Source: Alphaproteobacteria bacterium (GTDB taxonomy: Bacteria > Pseudomonadota > Alphaproteobacteria > Rhizobiales > Rhizobiaceae). Taken from it: a DNA stretch of 6,413 nt. A program made the position numbers and the translations under genes. Position 1 is the stretch's first letter. Each line of letters opens with the position of its first letter. Of the stretch, positions 1 to 5,769 are shown one piece after another. The notes beneath the pieces are model-generated. The model was not told the DNA's origin, searched no databases, and saw only the letters and a list, made by a program, of their open reading frames with translations. The stretch covers positions 1-6,413 of the forward strand of contig JAFKFE010000363.1 of assembly GCA_017308345.1 (NCBI GenBank). The letters are read 5' to 3'.

Positions 1-724
1 CATCGGCGCCGCGTGCCGCCTCCATGGGCGAGGCGGCGAATTCGAAGCCCTCGGACTCGATCCATGAGCGGTGCGCGGGCCGCGCGTGGATCCGCACCTT
101 TATCCCGAAGGCCGCGGCCAGCCGCGCCACCTCACGCCCGATATTGCCATAGCCGAGAACCGCCATCGTCTGACCCTCGAGCGTCGTGGCGCAATAGGCG
201 CCAAGATCGCGGCCGGTATCGAATTCACCCTGCATGACCAGATGGTGCAAGGTCTCGAAAGGCAGGTCGGGTCGCCGACGCAGGAGAGCCTTCATGACCA
301 TCTGCGCGGTCGCGCGGGAATTGATACCGGGCGTGTTCATCAACGCAGCAGTGCCGCCGCGCCCGTCGCGCCCGCCCCAGCTCTCGGATTGCATGTTGCC
401 GGTGCCGGCGCCTATCCGCACCCCTCCGTACCCGAAGCGGGCGCCGGCGGGAATGAGCGTCGCAGCGGCAATGACCGCATCATATCGTCCGTCGGCGGCC
501 TCGGCGAGCAGGTCCTGCTCGCGGCTCAGTTCGGGTCGATAGAAGAAATGGACACGGCCGGGCTCGATGTTGCCGGCATCGCCACATCCTCCTTGATGAA
601 AACATGCGCCGACACTCTCGATATAGTCGCGAAACGGCGCCGGATCCGGCAGACCATCAGCACCTGGCGCCAGCGCCATGAGATCGGCTACGAGAACCTT
701 GAAGGTAGACATCCCTTCAAGCAT
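1..724 (-). CDS. D-isomer-specific 2-hydroxyacid dehydrogenase, NAD-dependent (3' part outside window)
   Basis: The gene is cut by the left window edge, leaving 241 codons that begin MLEGMSTFKVLVADL. Members of this family reduce 2-keto acids or oxidise D-2-hydroxy acids with NAD(P)H in the cytoplasm. Seen: a linker region VRIGAGTGNM (about residues 102-111), MNTPGINSRATAQ (129-141), then the Rossmann dinucleotide fold LEGQTMAVLGYGNIG with its GxGxxG at 191-196. The catalytic Arg, Glu and His of the family lie further toward the C-terminus and are not visible, so activity cannot be judged. I chose the ATG at 724 because GAGG (737-734) sits 9 nt upstream; an in-frame ATG at 712 has only a purine run directly abutting it. 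It starts 42 bp after the aldehyde dehydrogenase stop, same strand, so it is probably co-transcribed. Substrate is unknown; a 2-hydroxyacid dehydrogenase is not a core hydroxyproline enzyme. Confidence 0.86.
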   Translation of the reverse strand, partial: MLEGMSTFKVLVADLMALAPGADGLPDPAPFRDYIESVGACFHQGGCGDAGNIEPGRVHFFYRPELSREQDLLAEAADGRYDAVIAAATLIPAGARFGYGGVRIGAGTGNMQSESWGGRDGRGGTAALMNTPGINSRATAQMVMKALLRRRPDLPFETLHHLVMQGEFDTGRDLGAYCATTLEGQTMAVLGYGNIGREVARLAAAFGIKVRIHARPAHRSWIESEGFEFAASPMEAARGAD

Positions 725-766
725 GTCGTGCGGCCTCGTATGCGTATTGCAGACGTTCGGAAGCGA

Positions 767-2203
767 TCACGGGAAGATTTCCGAAACGGTTTTCACGCGC
801 TGGAACGCTTCGAGGCCCTCGATGCCGCTCTCCGAACCGTAACCCGACTCGTTGACGCCACCGAAAGGCGTCTCGGGGGTCGAGATGACGGTATTGTTGA
901 CGCCGACGAGCCCCGCGTCCAGAGCGAGCTCCGTCCGCTGTGCCAACGCACCGCTGCGGGTGAAGACAAAGGAAGCCAGCCCGTACGGCGTCGAGTTGGC
1001 CCGCGCGATCATGTCATCGAATTCGCTGAATGGCTGGAACGATGCGACCGGACCGAACGGTTCCTCGCTCATGATGCGGGCATCGTCCGGCACGTCGGCG
1101 AGGATGGTCGGCGCGTAGAAGAAGCCAGGGCCCTCGAGGCGTTTCCCTCCCAACAGCAGGCGGGCGCCCTTGGCAACCGCGTCGTCGACGAGGCGCTGGA
1201 TAGCGTCGAGACGACGCGAGGCGATCATCGGCCCCATCTGGGTGCCGGCGTCGAGACCATTGCCGACGTTCAGTTGCGCCACGCGCTCACGAAACAGCGT
1301 GAGAAACTGGTCATAGATGGTTTCGTGCACGAAAAATCGGGTGGGCGAGGTGCAGACCTGACCAGCGTTGCGGAACTTGGCAGCCGCCAGCATTGCGACC
1401 GCATGGTCCACGTCCGCGTCGTGATGAACGATGACAGGGGCATGACCACCGAGCTCCATCGTGCAACGTTTCAGAGTTTCCGCGGCGCGTCGCTGGAGCA
1501 GCTTGCCGACCGCCGACGAACCGGTGAGCGAAACCTTCTTCGGGATGGGCGAGGATAGAAGATGGCTCGATACGTCATCCGGCACGCCGAAGACGAGGTT
1601 GACGACGCCAGCCGGCGCGCCTGCCTTTTCGAAGCAGCGAGCGAACGCGACGGCGGTCCCTGGCGTCTCCTCGGCCGTCTTGAGAATGATGGAGCAACCC
1701 GCGCCTAGGGCGCCCGCGAGCTTGCGGATGACATTCGAGGCAGGGAAGTTCCAGGCGGCGAAAGCGGCAACCACGCCGACCGGCTCCTTGAGTACGATCT
1801 GGCGCTGGTTCGGCAAGCGCCCGGGAACGATCCGTCCATAGGCGCGCTTGCCCTCTTCCGCATACCAGCGCGTGGCATCGGCCGAGAAAGCCACCTCTCC
1901 GCGCGCTTCCACCAGAGGCTTGCCGTTTTCCATGGTGAGGATGCGGGCGATGCGCTCGTTGTCGGCATCGATAAGATCAGCGGCCTTCATCATGATGCGG
2001 TAGCGATCGATGGCCGTCATGGCCTTCCAGACTCTAAAACCCCTGTCCGCGGATGCGAGTGCCTCGTCGAGATCCGCCGGGCTTGCATGCGGCACGCGAG
2101 CGATTTCTTCGCCGGTCGCCGGATTGATCAGAGGCTGCGACTTCCCCTCGCTGCCGTCACGCCACACGCCGTTGATCAGCAGTTGGATTTTCTCATCGTA
2201 CAT
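767..2203 (-). CDS. NAD(P)-dependent aldehyde dehydrogenase, alpha-ketoglutarate semialdehyde / succinate semialdehyde dehydrogenase type
   Basis: A full-length 478-residue aldehyde dehydrogenase that oxidises an aldehyde to a carboxylate in the cytoplasm. Seen: WNFP at 151-154 with the oxyanion Asn152, cofactor-binding Lys175, LTGSS at 226-230, general base Glu250 in MELGGHAP, catalytic Cys284 in GQVCTSPTRF, and EEPFGPV at 380-386, so every catalytic element is present. From memory, stretches such as YGRIVP, KEPVG, MELGGHAPVIV and KFRNAGQVC resemble alpha-ketoglutarate semialdehyde dehydrogenases of the succinate semialdehyde dehydrogenase family. With the epimerase and D-amino-acid dehydrogenase upstream, the likely job is the last step of hydroxyproline breakdown, giving alpha-ketoglutarate (inference). 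Succinate or glutarate semialdehyde are alternatives. Start: ATG at 2203 has GGAG (2214-2211) 7 nt upstream; the open frame extends to 2275 but would overlap the preceding gene and lacks family similarity. It follows the dehydrogenase stop by 37 bp. Confidence 0.93.
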   Translation of the reverse strand: MYDEKIQLLINGVWRDGSEGKSQPLINPATGEEIARVPHASPADLDEALASADRGFRVWKAMTAIDRYRIMMKAADLIDADNERIARILTMENGKPLVEARGEVAFSADATRWYAEEGKRAYGRIVPGRLPNQRQIVLKEPVGVVAAFAAWNFPASNVIRKLAGALGAGCSIILKTAEETPGTAVAFARCFEKAGAPAGVVNLVFGVPDDVSSHLLSSPIPKKVSLTGSSAVGKLLQRRAAETLKRCTMELGGHAPVIVHHDADVDHAVAMLAAAKFRNAGQVCTSPTRFFVHETIYDQFLTLFRERVAQLNVGNGLDAGTQMGPMIASRRLDAIQRLVDDAVAKGARLLLGGKRLEGPGFFYAPTILADVPDDARIMSEEPFGPVASFQPFSEFDDMIARANSTPYGLASFVFTRSGALAQRTELALDAGLVGVNNTVISTPETPFGGVNESGYGSESGIEGLEAFQRVKTVSEIFP

Positions 2204-2240
2204 TGGGCATCTCCAGAAGCAGTAATGCGAATCGACGCCG

Positions 2241-3539
2241 TCAGAACCGGTTCGATCGATAGGGTGTGAGGTCAATCATGGTGGGTTGTCCGCTAGCCAG
2301 TTCCGCGACCAGTCGGCCAGTGGTCGAGGCGCCAATCAGCCCCTGGTGACCGTGACCGAAAGCCAGGATCACGTTTCGGTGGCGCGCAGTCCGCTCGATG
2401 ACCGGTATGCTGTCGGGGGTTCCGGGACGATTGCCCATCCAGGGCCGAACCCTGGACGCATCGAGGCCAGGGAGCATGTGTTTGCCCTGGCGAAGCAAAA
2501 TGTCGGCACGTTCCCATCGCGGGCCCGTGCCCGGACGAGCGAACTCGACGGTGCCCGACAAGCGAAGACCTTCCTCCATCGGCGCAGCGACGAACTTGCG
2601 CGAGGCCGAATTGGTCTGAACCCGCAATCCGGTGCCGTCGCCCTCGATCATGACGTGGTAGCCACGTTCGCTGATAAGCGGCACATGCGCCCCCACCTGG
2701 CTCGCGAAGGGGCCGGAGAAGGCGCCGGCTGCCACGACGAACTGGTCCGCTCCGACCTGCCCGTCGTCGGTCGCGACCGCGACGACGCCATCACCGCCAA
2801 GGACGAAACCCCGGGCCTTGGCTCGGTGCAGGCGCGCGCCCCGCGAAACGGCCAGGCGCCACAGTCTGGCCACAAGGCGTCCTGGATTGGGGCACTGTCC
2901 CTGTTCAGGCAGATAGACCCCCGCCTTGTAGGCGGGGCCGATGGCCGGCTCGAGTTCGCGAATCTGGTTCCCGTCGAGAATCTCGACCTTGACTCCGCGG
3001 GCGCGCCGCATGCCGACAGACAAGGCCGACTTCGCAGGACCTTCGATATCCTCATAGACGATGAGCTGGCCGCGATACTTGATCAGGTCCTCGCATTGCG
3101 CTTCGCGGATCAGAGGATCGTAGCTCTCGAACGTATGACGGTTGAGCGCGATCATGGCGTCGGCGATTTCGTCGACACGACTGCGACGGCTGGACCACAG
3201 GAAGCGTATCAGCCAAGGCAGCGCATGTGGCAGGTCAATCAACCGGAGGCCGATCGGCCCTTCCGGATCGAGCAGCATGCCGGGCACCTCCCTGACGATG
3301 CCAGGCATCGCGTTCGGGATACAGGAACCGGGCGAGAGGCCGCCGGCATTGCCGTAGGAGCACTGCTCGCGGCTGCCGGGTTCGACGGGATCTATCACGG
3401 TGACGTTGAAACCCGCGCGAGTCAGATAGTTTGCGCAGCAAACACCGACGGCACCCGCGCCGATGACGGCCACATGACGACCGCGCCCGGGATCGTCGGG
3501 CGAATTCAACGCATCGGTAAGCGTAGCGGTCGGTGCCAT
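2241..3539 (-). CDS. FAD-dependent D-amino-acid dehydrogenase / D-hydroxyproline dehydrogenase (DAO/DadA family)
   Basis: A 432-residue flavoprotein of the DAO family, close to the usual DadA length. Such enzymes oxidise D-amino acids to imino acids, usually passing electrons to the respiratory chain at the inner membrane. Seen: N-terminal FAD Rossmann motif HVAVIGAGAVG (22-32) ending in an acidic Asp50, CSYGNAGGLSPGS (60-72), second FAD-contact strand DQFVVAAGAFS (265-275), WMGNRPGTPDSIPVI (367-381), and the C-terminal FAD motif FGHGHQGLIGASTTG (394-408). No signal peptide is evident. Next to a hydroxyproline epimerase, the expected substrate is cis-4-hydroxy-D-proline, yielding pyrroline-4-hydroxy-2-carboxylate (inference; D-proline or general D-amino acids remain possible). 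Start: ATG at 3539 lies about 20 residues ahead of the FAD motif; the frame is open to 3653, but that extension is Arg-rich and unlike the family. The Shine-Dalgarno signal is weak (an AGG about 9 nt upstream). Confidence 0.92.
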   Translation of the reverse strand: MAPTATLTDALNSPDDPGRGRHVAVIGAGAVGVCCANYLTRAGFNVTVIDPVEPGSREQCSYGNAGGLSPGSCIPNAMPGIVREVPGMLLDPEGPIGLRLIDLPHALPWLIRFLWSSRRSRVDEIADAMIALNRHTFESYDPLIREAQCEDLIKYRGQLIVYEDIEGPAKSALSVGMRRARGVKVEILDGNQIRELEPAIGPAYKAGVYLPEQGQCPNPGRLVARLWRLAVSRGARLHRAKARGFVLGGDGVVAVATDDGQVGADQFVVAAGAFSGPFASQVGAHVPLISERGYHVMIEGDGTGLRVQTNSASRKFVAAPMEEGLRLSGTVEFARPGTGPRWERADILLRQGKHMLPGLDASRVRPWMGNRPGTPDSIPVIERTARHRNVILAFGHGHQGLIGASTTGRLVAELASGQPTMIDLTPYRSNRF

Positions 3540-3707
3540 CGGATATTGCCTATCAGCGCGCTTCGATGGACGGACGAAGCGTTCCCGCGGTCTCGTGGAA
3601 TTGATAGACAAAACGCCCGAGACGAGGGGGCTCCGACCGCAACGCGACCGCATGCGGCGGTTCGTCAGCCGCGCCCCTTCCCTGATCGAGAAAGACCGCG
3701 CTCGGGG

Positions 3708-3950
3708 CTAGACTTTCACCGGCTTGTAGGCGGAACTCAAGGAGCGCGCCTGACAAAGCAGGCCCGGTGCGGCGACCGTGAAGAGAAGACCGGCGCTCTT
3801 CATCTGGATGATGGACTGCGCCACAAGCGGCGGGGTCAAACCCCGGAACACCTGCCTGAGGGCGATGCGGCGCGTACGCCGCCCGTATGTCATGCCGATC
3901 GTGGTCGCCATGTTCGTCATTCAGGGCAATCCAGCTTCTAGGCCAGGCGG
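3708..3950 (-). pseudogene. Relic of an amino-acid ABC transporter permease (HisM/GltJ-type), C-terminal piece
   Basis: An open stretch of 70 codons (3920-3708) reads MATTIGMTYGRRTRRIAL, then QVFRGLTPPLVAQSIIQMKS, then GLLFTVAAPGLLCQARSLSS. This is the order found around the EAA loop of polar amino-acid ABC permeases: EAA-x3-IGMTYGQR..RRIVLPQAFR, PPLVNQ-I-LK-TSLL, V-VPELL-QAR. The EAA loop contacts the ATPase subunit. Similarity appears to continue upstream of the ATG (GLEAGLP, about 3941-3924), but an in-frame TGA directly precedes that ATG. Downstream the frame ends KPVKV-stop, with TAG where families usually have EVYT. The remaining first 150 or so residues and the final membrane helix are absent, so it cannot encode a working permease. 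It sits in a 471-bp gap within an otherwise tight catabolic operon, suggesting a lost uptake system. Family assignment is from remembered motifs, not a search. Confidence 0.7.
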
Positions 3951-3962
3951 AACGGGCCTGGC
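3942..3962. repeat. 7-bp perfect hairpin after the epimerase gene
   Basis: GCCAGGC (3942-3948) and GCCTGGC (3956-3962) pair perfectly around a 7-nt loop, about 50 bp downstream of the epimerase stop on its transcribed strand. No T-tract follows on the minus strand, so it is not a standard intrinsic terminator. It could lower read-through, stabilise the upstream mRNA end, or be chance in GC-rich DNA. Confidence 0.4.
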
Positions 3963-4010
3963 GAGGCAGGGCGGAACCAAGGCGGCAAGACCAACTCATC
4001 GCGCGATACA

Positions 4011-4988
4011 TCACTTGCAAAGAAACCCGCCAGCGAGCGGGTCGCCGGTTTCGAGAACGATTGTCGAGAAGGCGACGAGATGCGCGCTTCCCTCTATCTC
4101 CGCGACGATGGCATCCGAGGACCGCTCCGCAATTCGCGCAATGAACGGCACGCCAAGAATATTCCTGGCAGTATAGGTCCCGTCGGGGCCAAGCATCCCG
4201 CGGCGATCAAGCAGCGCGAGACGCGCACTCGTTCCCGTACCGCAGGGCGAACGATCGAACTTGTTCGATTCGAGCACAAGGAAGTGAACAGCTTCGCCCG
4301 GCGCGGTATCCTTGTAGAACATGACGCTCGGAGCCACCACACCGGCGAAGAGCGGGTTTGCTTCAACCGCCTTGGATATCGCCCGCTTGAGGGCGTAGCC
4401 GACCCGGAGCAAGGTCGACACGTTGTCAGGGACGATATCGAGACCAAGCGCATCGGCGTTGACGAACGCGTACCACATGCCACCGTAGGCGAGATCGGCG
4501 CGCACGGCGCCAGTCTCTGTAGACGTAACTTCCAAGCCCTCGATACCGACGTAACTTGGCACGTTGCGCAGGCGAACATAAGCGAGCCGCCCATCGGGCG
4601 ACCAGGACAATCCGACGACGATGACGCCCGCGGGGGTTTCCAGAGTGAAACTGTCGATGCCAGGACGGACGGCGCCCGTTGCGGCCAGCGTCTTGGCGTA
4701 ACCGATAGTGCCATGTCCACACATGTCGAGGTAGACATAGGAGGAAATGAAGAAGGCGCCGTAGTCCGCCACGGCAGACGGAACCGGAACAAGACCCACC
4801 ATCGCGGCGTGCCCGCGAGGCTCATGCAGCAAGGCCCCGCGCAGGCTGTCGAAACGACGCCGGAAATCCTCGCGCCTTTCCAGGACGCTGCTCCCGTCCA
4901 GCGCGGGGATGCCGCTCAGGATGACACGAGTAGGATGCCCCGCCGTATGCGTGTCGACGACGGAGAAGGAACCCTCCAGACCGATCAT
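4011..4988 (-). CDS. Proline racemase family protein, probable 4-hydroxyproline 2-epimerase
   Basis: A 325-residue cytoplasmic enzyme, typical for the family. Seen: N-terminal DTHTAGHPTRV (12-22), PRGHAAM (57-63), first catalytic Cys90 in MCGHGTIG (89-96), ETPAG (117-121), AYGGMWYAFVNA (167-178), and second catalytic Cys249 in DRSPCGTGTSA (245-255). Both acid/base cysteines are present, which favours epimerase or racemase; the related trans-3-hydroxy-L-proline dehydratases replace one of them (established family knowledge). The expected reaction is trans-4-hydroxy-L-proline to cis-4-hydroxy-D-proline, feeding the D-amino-acid dehydrogenase downstream. Proline racemase cannot be excluded from sequence alone. 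Start: ATG at 4988 has AGGGAG ending 7 nt upstream. The frame is open to ATG 5102, but those 38 extra residues lack family similarity and a ribosome binding site, and the first ATG lies inside a promoter-region dyad. It is the first gene of the minus-strand operon. Confidence 0.92.
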   Translation of the reverse strand: MIGLEGSFSVVDTHTAGHPTRVILSGIPALDGSSVLERREDFRRRFDSLRGALLHEPRGHAAMVGLVPVPSAVADYGAFFISSYVYLDMCGHGTIGYAKTLAATGAVRPGIDSFTLETPAGVIVVGLSWSPDGRLAYVRLRNVPSYVGIEGLEVTSTETGAVRADLAYGGMWYAFVNADALGLDIVPDNVSTLLRVGYALKRAISKAVEANPLFAGVVAPSVMFYKDTAPGEAVHFLVLESNKFDRSPCGTGTSARLALLDRRGMLGPDGTYTARNILGVPFIARIAERSSDAIVAEIEGSAHLVAFSTIVLETGDPLAGGFLCK

Positions 4989-4995
4989 ACGTCGG

Positions 4996-5001
4996 CTCCC
5001 T
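4996..5001 (-). promoter_or_regulatory. Ribosome binding site of the epimerase gene
   Basis: AGGGAG on the minus strand, separated by 7 nt (CCGACGT) from the ATG at 4988. It decides the start against in-frame ATGs at 5048 and 5102, neither of which has a purine-rich leader. Confidence 0.8.
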
Positions 5002-5099
5002 GCTTCGCCACGGATCAACCTTTGTAAATTTGGCGCCACGATCGGCATCGGATCAGTCCGACAATTTCCGATCTCGGGCACCTTACGAAACGAGATTGC

Positions 5100-5120
5100 C
5101 ATATTTCAATACAAAATATG
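5100..5120. promoter_or_regulatory. 21-bp dyad, candidate operator of the minus-strand operon
   Basis: CATATTT (5100-5106) and AAATATG (5114-5120) are a perfect 7-bp inverted repeat around the 7-nt spacer CAATACA. The dyad contains T-N11-A spacing at symmetric positions, as in LysR-type sites, and is also compatible with a GntR-type operator. It lies at the predicted transcription start of the epimerase operon, where a repressor would block initiation or escape. The binding protein is not in the window. Confidence 0.5.
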
Positions 5121-5127
5121 CTACACG

Positions 5128-5156
5128 ACAATGACCTTCTTTGCGGAGTGTGTCAA
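5128..5156 (-). promoter_or_regulatory. Candidate promoter of the epimerase-led operon
   Basis: On the minus strand, a perfect TTGACA -35 (5156-5151) is followed after 17 nt by CATTGT (5133-5128), a weak -10 with three of six consensus matches. A start near 5121 would leave a leader of about 130 nt before the ATG at 4988. The -10 is poor, so activation or a different -10 register is possible. Confidence 0.4.
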
Positions 5157-5184
5157 CGCTGACGGCATGCGATTAACGTCGCGG

Positions 5185-5225
5185 TTCGACTTTGATTTCC
5201 GCCCCACCGAAGCAGGAAAGTCGAA
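5185..5225. repeat. 9-bp perfect inverted repeat with 23-nt spacer
   Basis: TTCGACTTT (5185-5193) is the exact reverse complement of AAAGTCGAA (5217-5225). It lies about 30 bp upstream of the -35 of the epimerase operon, a usual position for an activator site or a DNA-looping element. There is no T-tract to suggest a terminator. Function is unknown. Confidence 0.5.
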
Positions 5226-5245
5226 AGCATCGGATGGGGAATTTG

Positions 5246-5280
5246 CGCGCCGCGTCGGCGACACTTATCTCCGCGGCGCG
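5246..5280. repeat. 9-bp GC-only inverted repeat with 17-nt spacer
   Basis: CGCGCCGCG (5246-5254) pairs exactly with CGCGGCGCG (5272-5280). The arms are low complexity, so chance is more likely than for the neighbouring TTCGACTTT repeat, but the stem would be very stable in RNA or single-stranded DNA. Confidence 0.4.
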
Positions 5281-5502
5281 GCCTGATCGTGGATTGCGCG
5301 ATGGAGTTGATTGTCAGTGCGTGGATCATATTCGCGCGAGATATTCGGGCCAAAGACCTGGCACAGCCTGACGATCCATCTGGAAAGATTGCAGCGCGGA
5401 GCGGAAGAAGAACCGCGATCAGGCCGTGTTTGAGATGCGGTCGAAGCACGTGGACGCCATCCTCCTTGCCGACCAGCACTCGACTCAGACGTGCCAGGCT
5501 GC

Positions 5503-5519
5503 CTCGGGAAAACCCCGAG
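5503..5519. repeat. Short GC-rich hairpin CTCGGG-5-CCCGAG
   Basis: A 6-bp perfect stem around the loop AAAAC, in the middle of the gene-free stretch. On neither strand is it followed by a run of T, so it is not a convincing intrinsic terminator. Confidence 0.35.
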
Positions 5520-5703
5520 TCCGCTCCGCGCAACCCGATGATGACGGCGATATCGCGCAAGGATGGTAACGCGGGACCGAAGGAGCGGCATCGATATGTC
5601 CGTCGTTCCGCAGTCCGGCATGCACTGCTGAGTATCATGCCGACAGGCCGGCTCGATCCAGCGCCAGCACCACATACTTTCGCCGGACAGGCATCCTTTC
5701 GAT

Positions 5704-5732
5704 TTGACAATGACCACAACGAATTTCTAAAT
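5704..5732 (+). promoter_or_regulatory. Candidate promoter of the GMC oxidoreductase gene
   Basis: A perfect TTGACA -35 (5704-5709) is followed by a weak -10: either TCTAAA (5726-5731, 16-nt spacer) or CTAAAT (5727-5732, 17-nt spacer). The start would fall near 5738, some 30 nt ahead of the coding region. The local AT-richness, in contrast to the flanking GC-rich DNA, supports a promoter. Confidence 0.45.
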
Positions 5733-5748
5733 GACATAGTTCAATTTA
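5728..5748. promoter_or_regulatory. 21-bp dyad TAAAT-N11-ATTTA, candidate operator of the GMC gene
   Basis: TAAAT (5728-5732) and ATTTA (5744-5748) are perfect inverted arms with exactly T-N11-A spacing, the layout of LysR-type regulator sites. The dyad overlaps the predicted -10 and start of the GMC promoter. The arms are short and AT-only, so this is weaker than the dyad at 5100-5120. Confidence 0.35.
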
Positions 5749-5757
5749 ATGTGCTTC

Positions 5758-5762
5758 GGGAG
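5758..5762 (+). promoter_or_regulatory. Ribosome binding site that sets a TTG start for the GMC gene
   Basis: GGGAG is separated by 7 nt (ATTGCGC) from TTG at 5770, the same sequence and spacing as the site in front of the epimerase ATG. The only in-frame ATG upstream, at 5749, has no purine-rich leader. Confidence 0.65.
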
Positions 5763-5769
5763 ATTGCGC

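Larger units (their letters stand above)
5157..5703. other. Gene-free intergenic stretch with several inverted repeats
   Basis: About 550 bp without a recognisable gene. The longest open frame is on the minus strand (5737-5153, 195 codons); its N-terminal third is rich in Ser, Cys and Arg and looks like a chance frame, while the middle (residues about 58-118, beginning LPSLRDIAVIIGL) has more protein-like composition but no motif I can assign. It has no convincing ribosome binding site, and it would run through the promoter of the epimerase operon. A plus-strand frame (5289-5777) overlaps the GMC start and also shows no motif. The stretch could be a decayed regulator gene or plain regulatory spacer. 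No tRNA or riboswitch fold is apparent by eye. Confidence 0.45.

Noticed and set aside
361..420. Apparent frameshift in the 2-hydroxyacid dehydrogenase
   Set aside because: A first reading seemed to lose frame near 360. Re-reading with every base gives a continuous frame through GGRDGRGGTAALMNTPG, so the gene is intact as far as it is visible.
71..1558. Plus-strand open frame of 495 codons
   Set aside because: It is antisense to the aldehyde dehydrogenase and the 2-hydroxyacid dehydrogenase, both of which show clear family motifs. Its own product is Arg/Gly/Ala-rich without any motif, as expected for an antisense shadow in GC-rich DNA.
2286..3941. Plus-strand open frame of 551 codons
   Set aside because: It covers the D-amino-acid dehydrogenase on the opposite strand and continues into the permease relic. 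The product is charged and motif-free. The dehydrogenase has complete FAD-binding motifs in its frame.
3942..3962. Intrinsic terminator after the epimerase gene
   Set aside because: The stem is good, but no T-run follows on the transcribed strand, so it is listed only as a hairpin.
3553..4020. Minus-strand open frame of 155 codons between epimerase and dehydrogenase
   Set aside because: It overlaps the permease-like frame in another register, and its product (His/Arg/Pro-rich) has no motif; the permease frame explains this DNA better.
4080..5027. Plus-strand open frame of 315 codons
   Set aside because: It is antisense to the epimerase, which has both catalytic cysteine motifs. No domain is visible in the antisense product.
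4989..5102. N-terminal extension of the epimerase to ATG 5102
   Set aside because: The extra 38 residues lack family similarity and a ribosome binding site, whereas ATG 4988 has an excellent one and leads straight into the conserved first strand.
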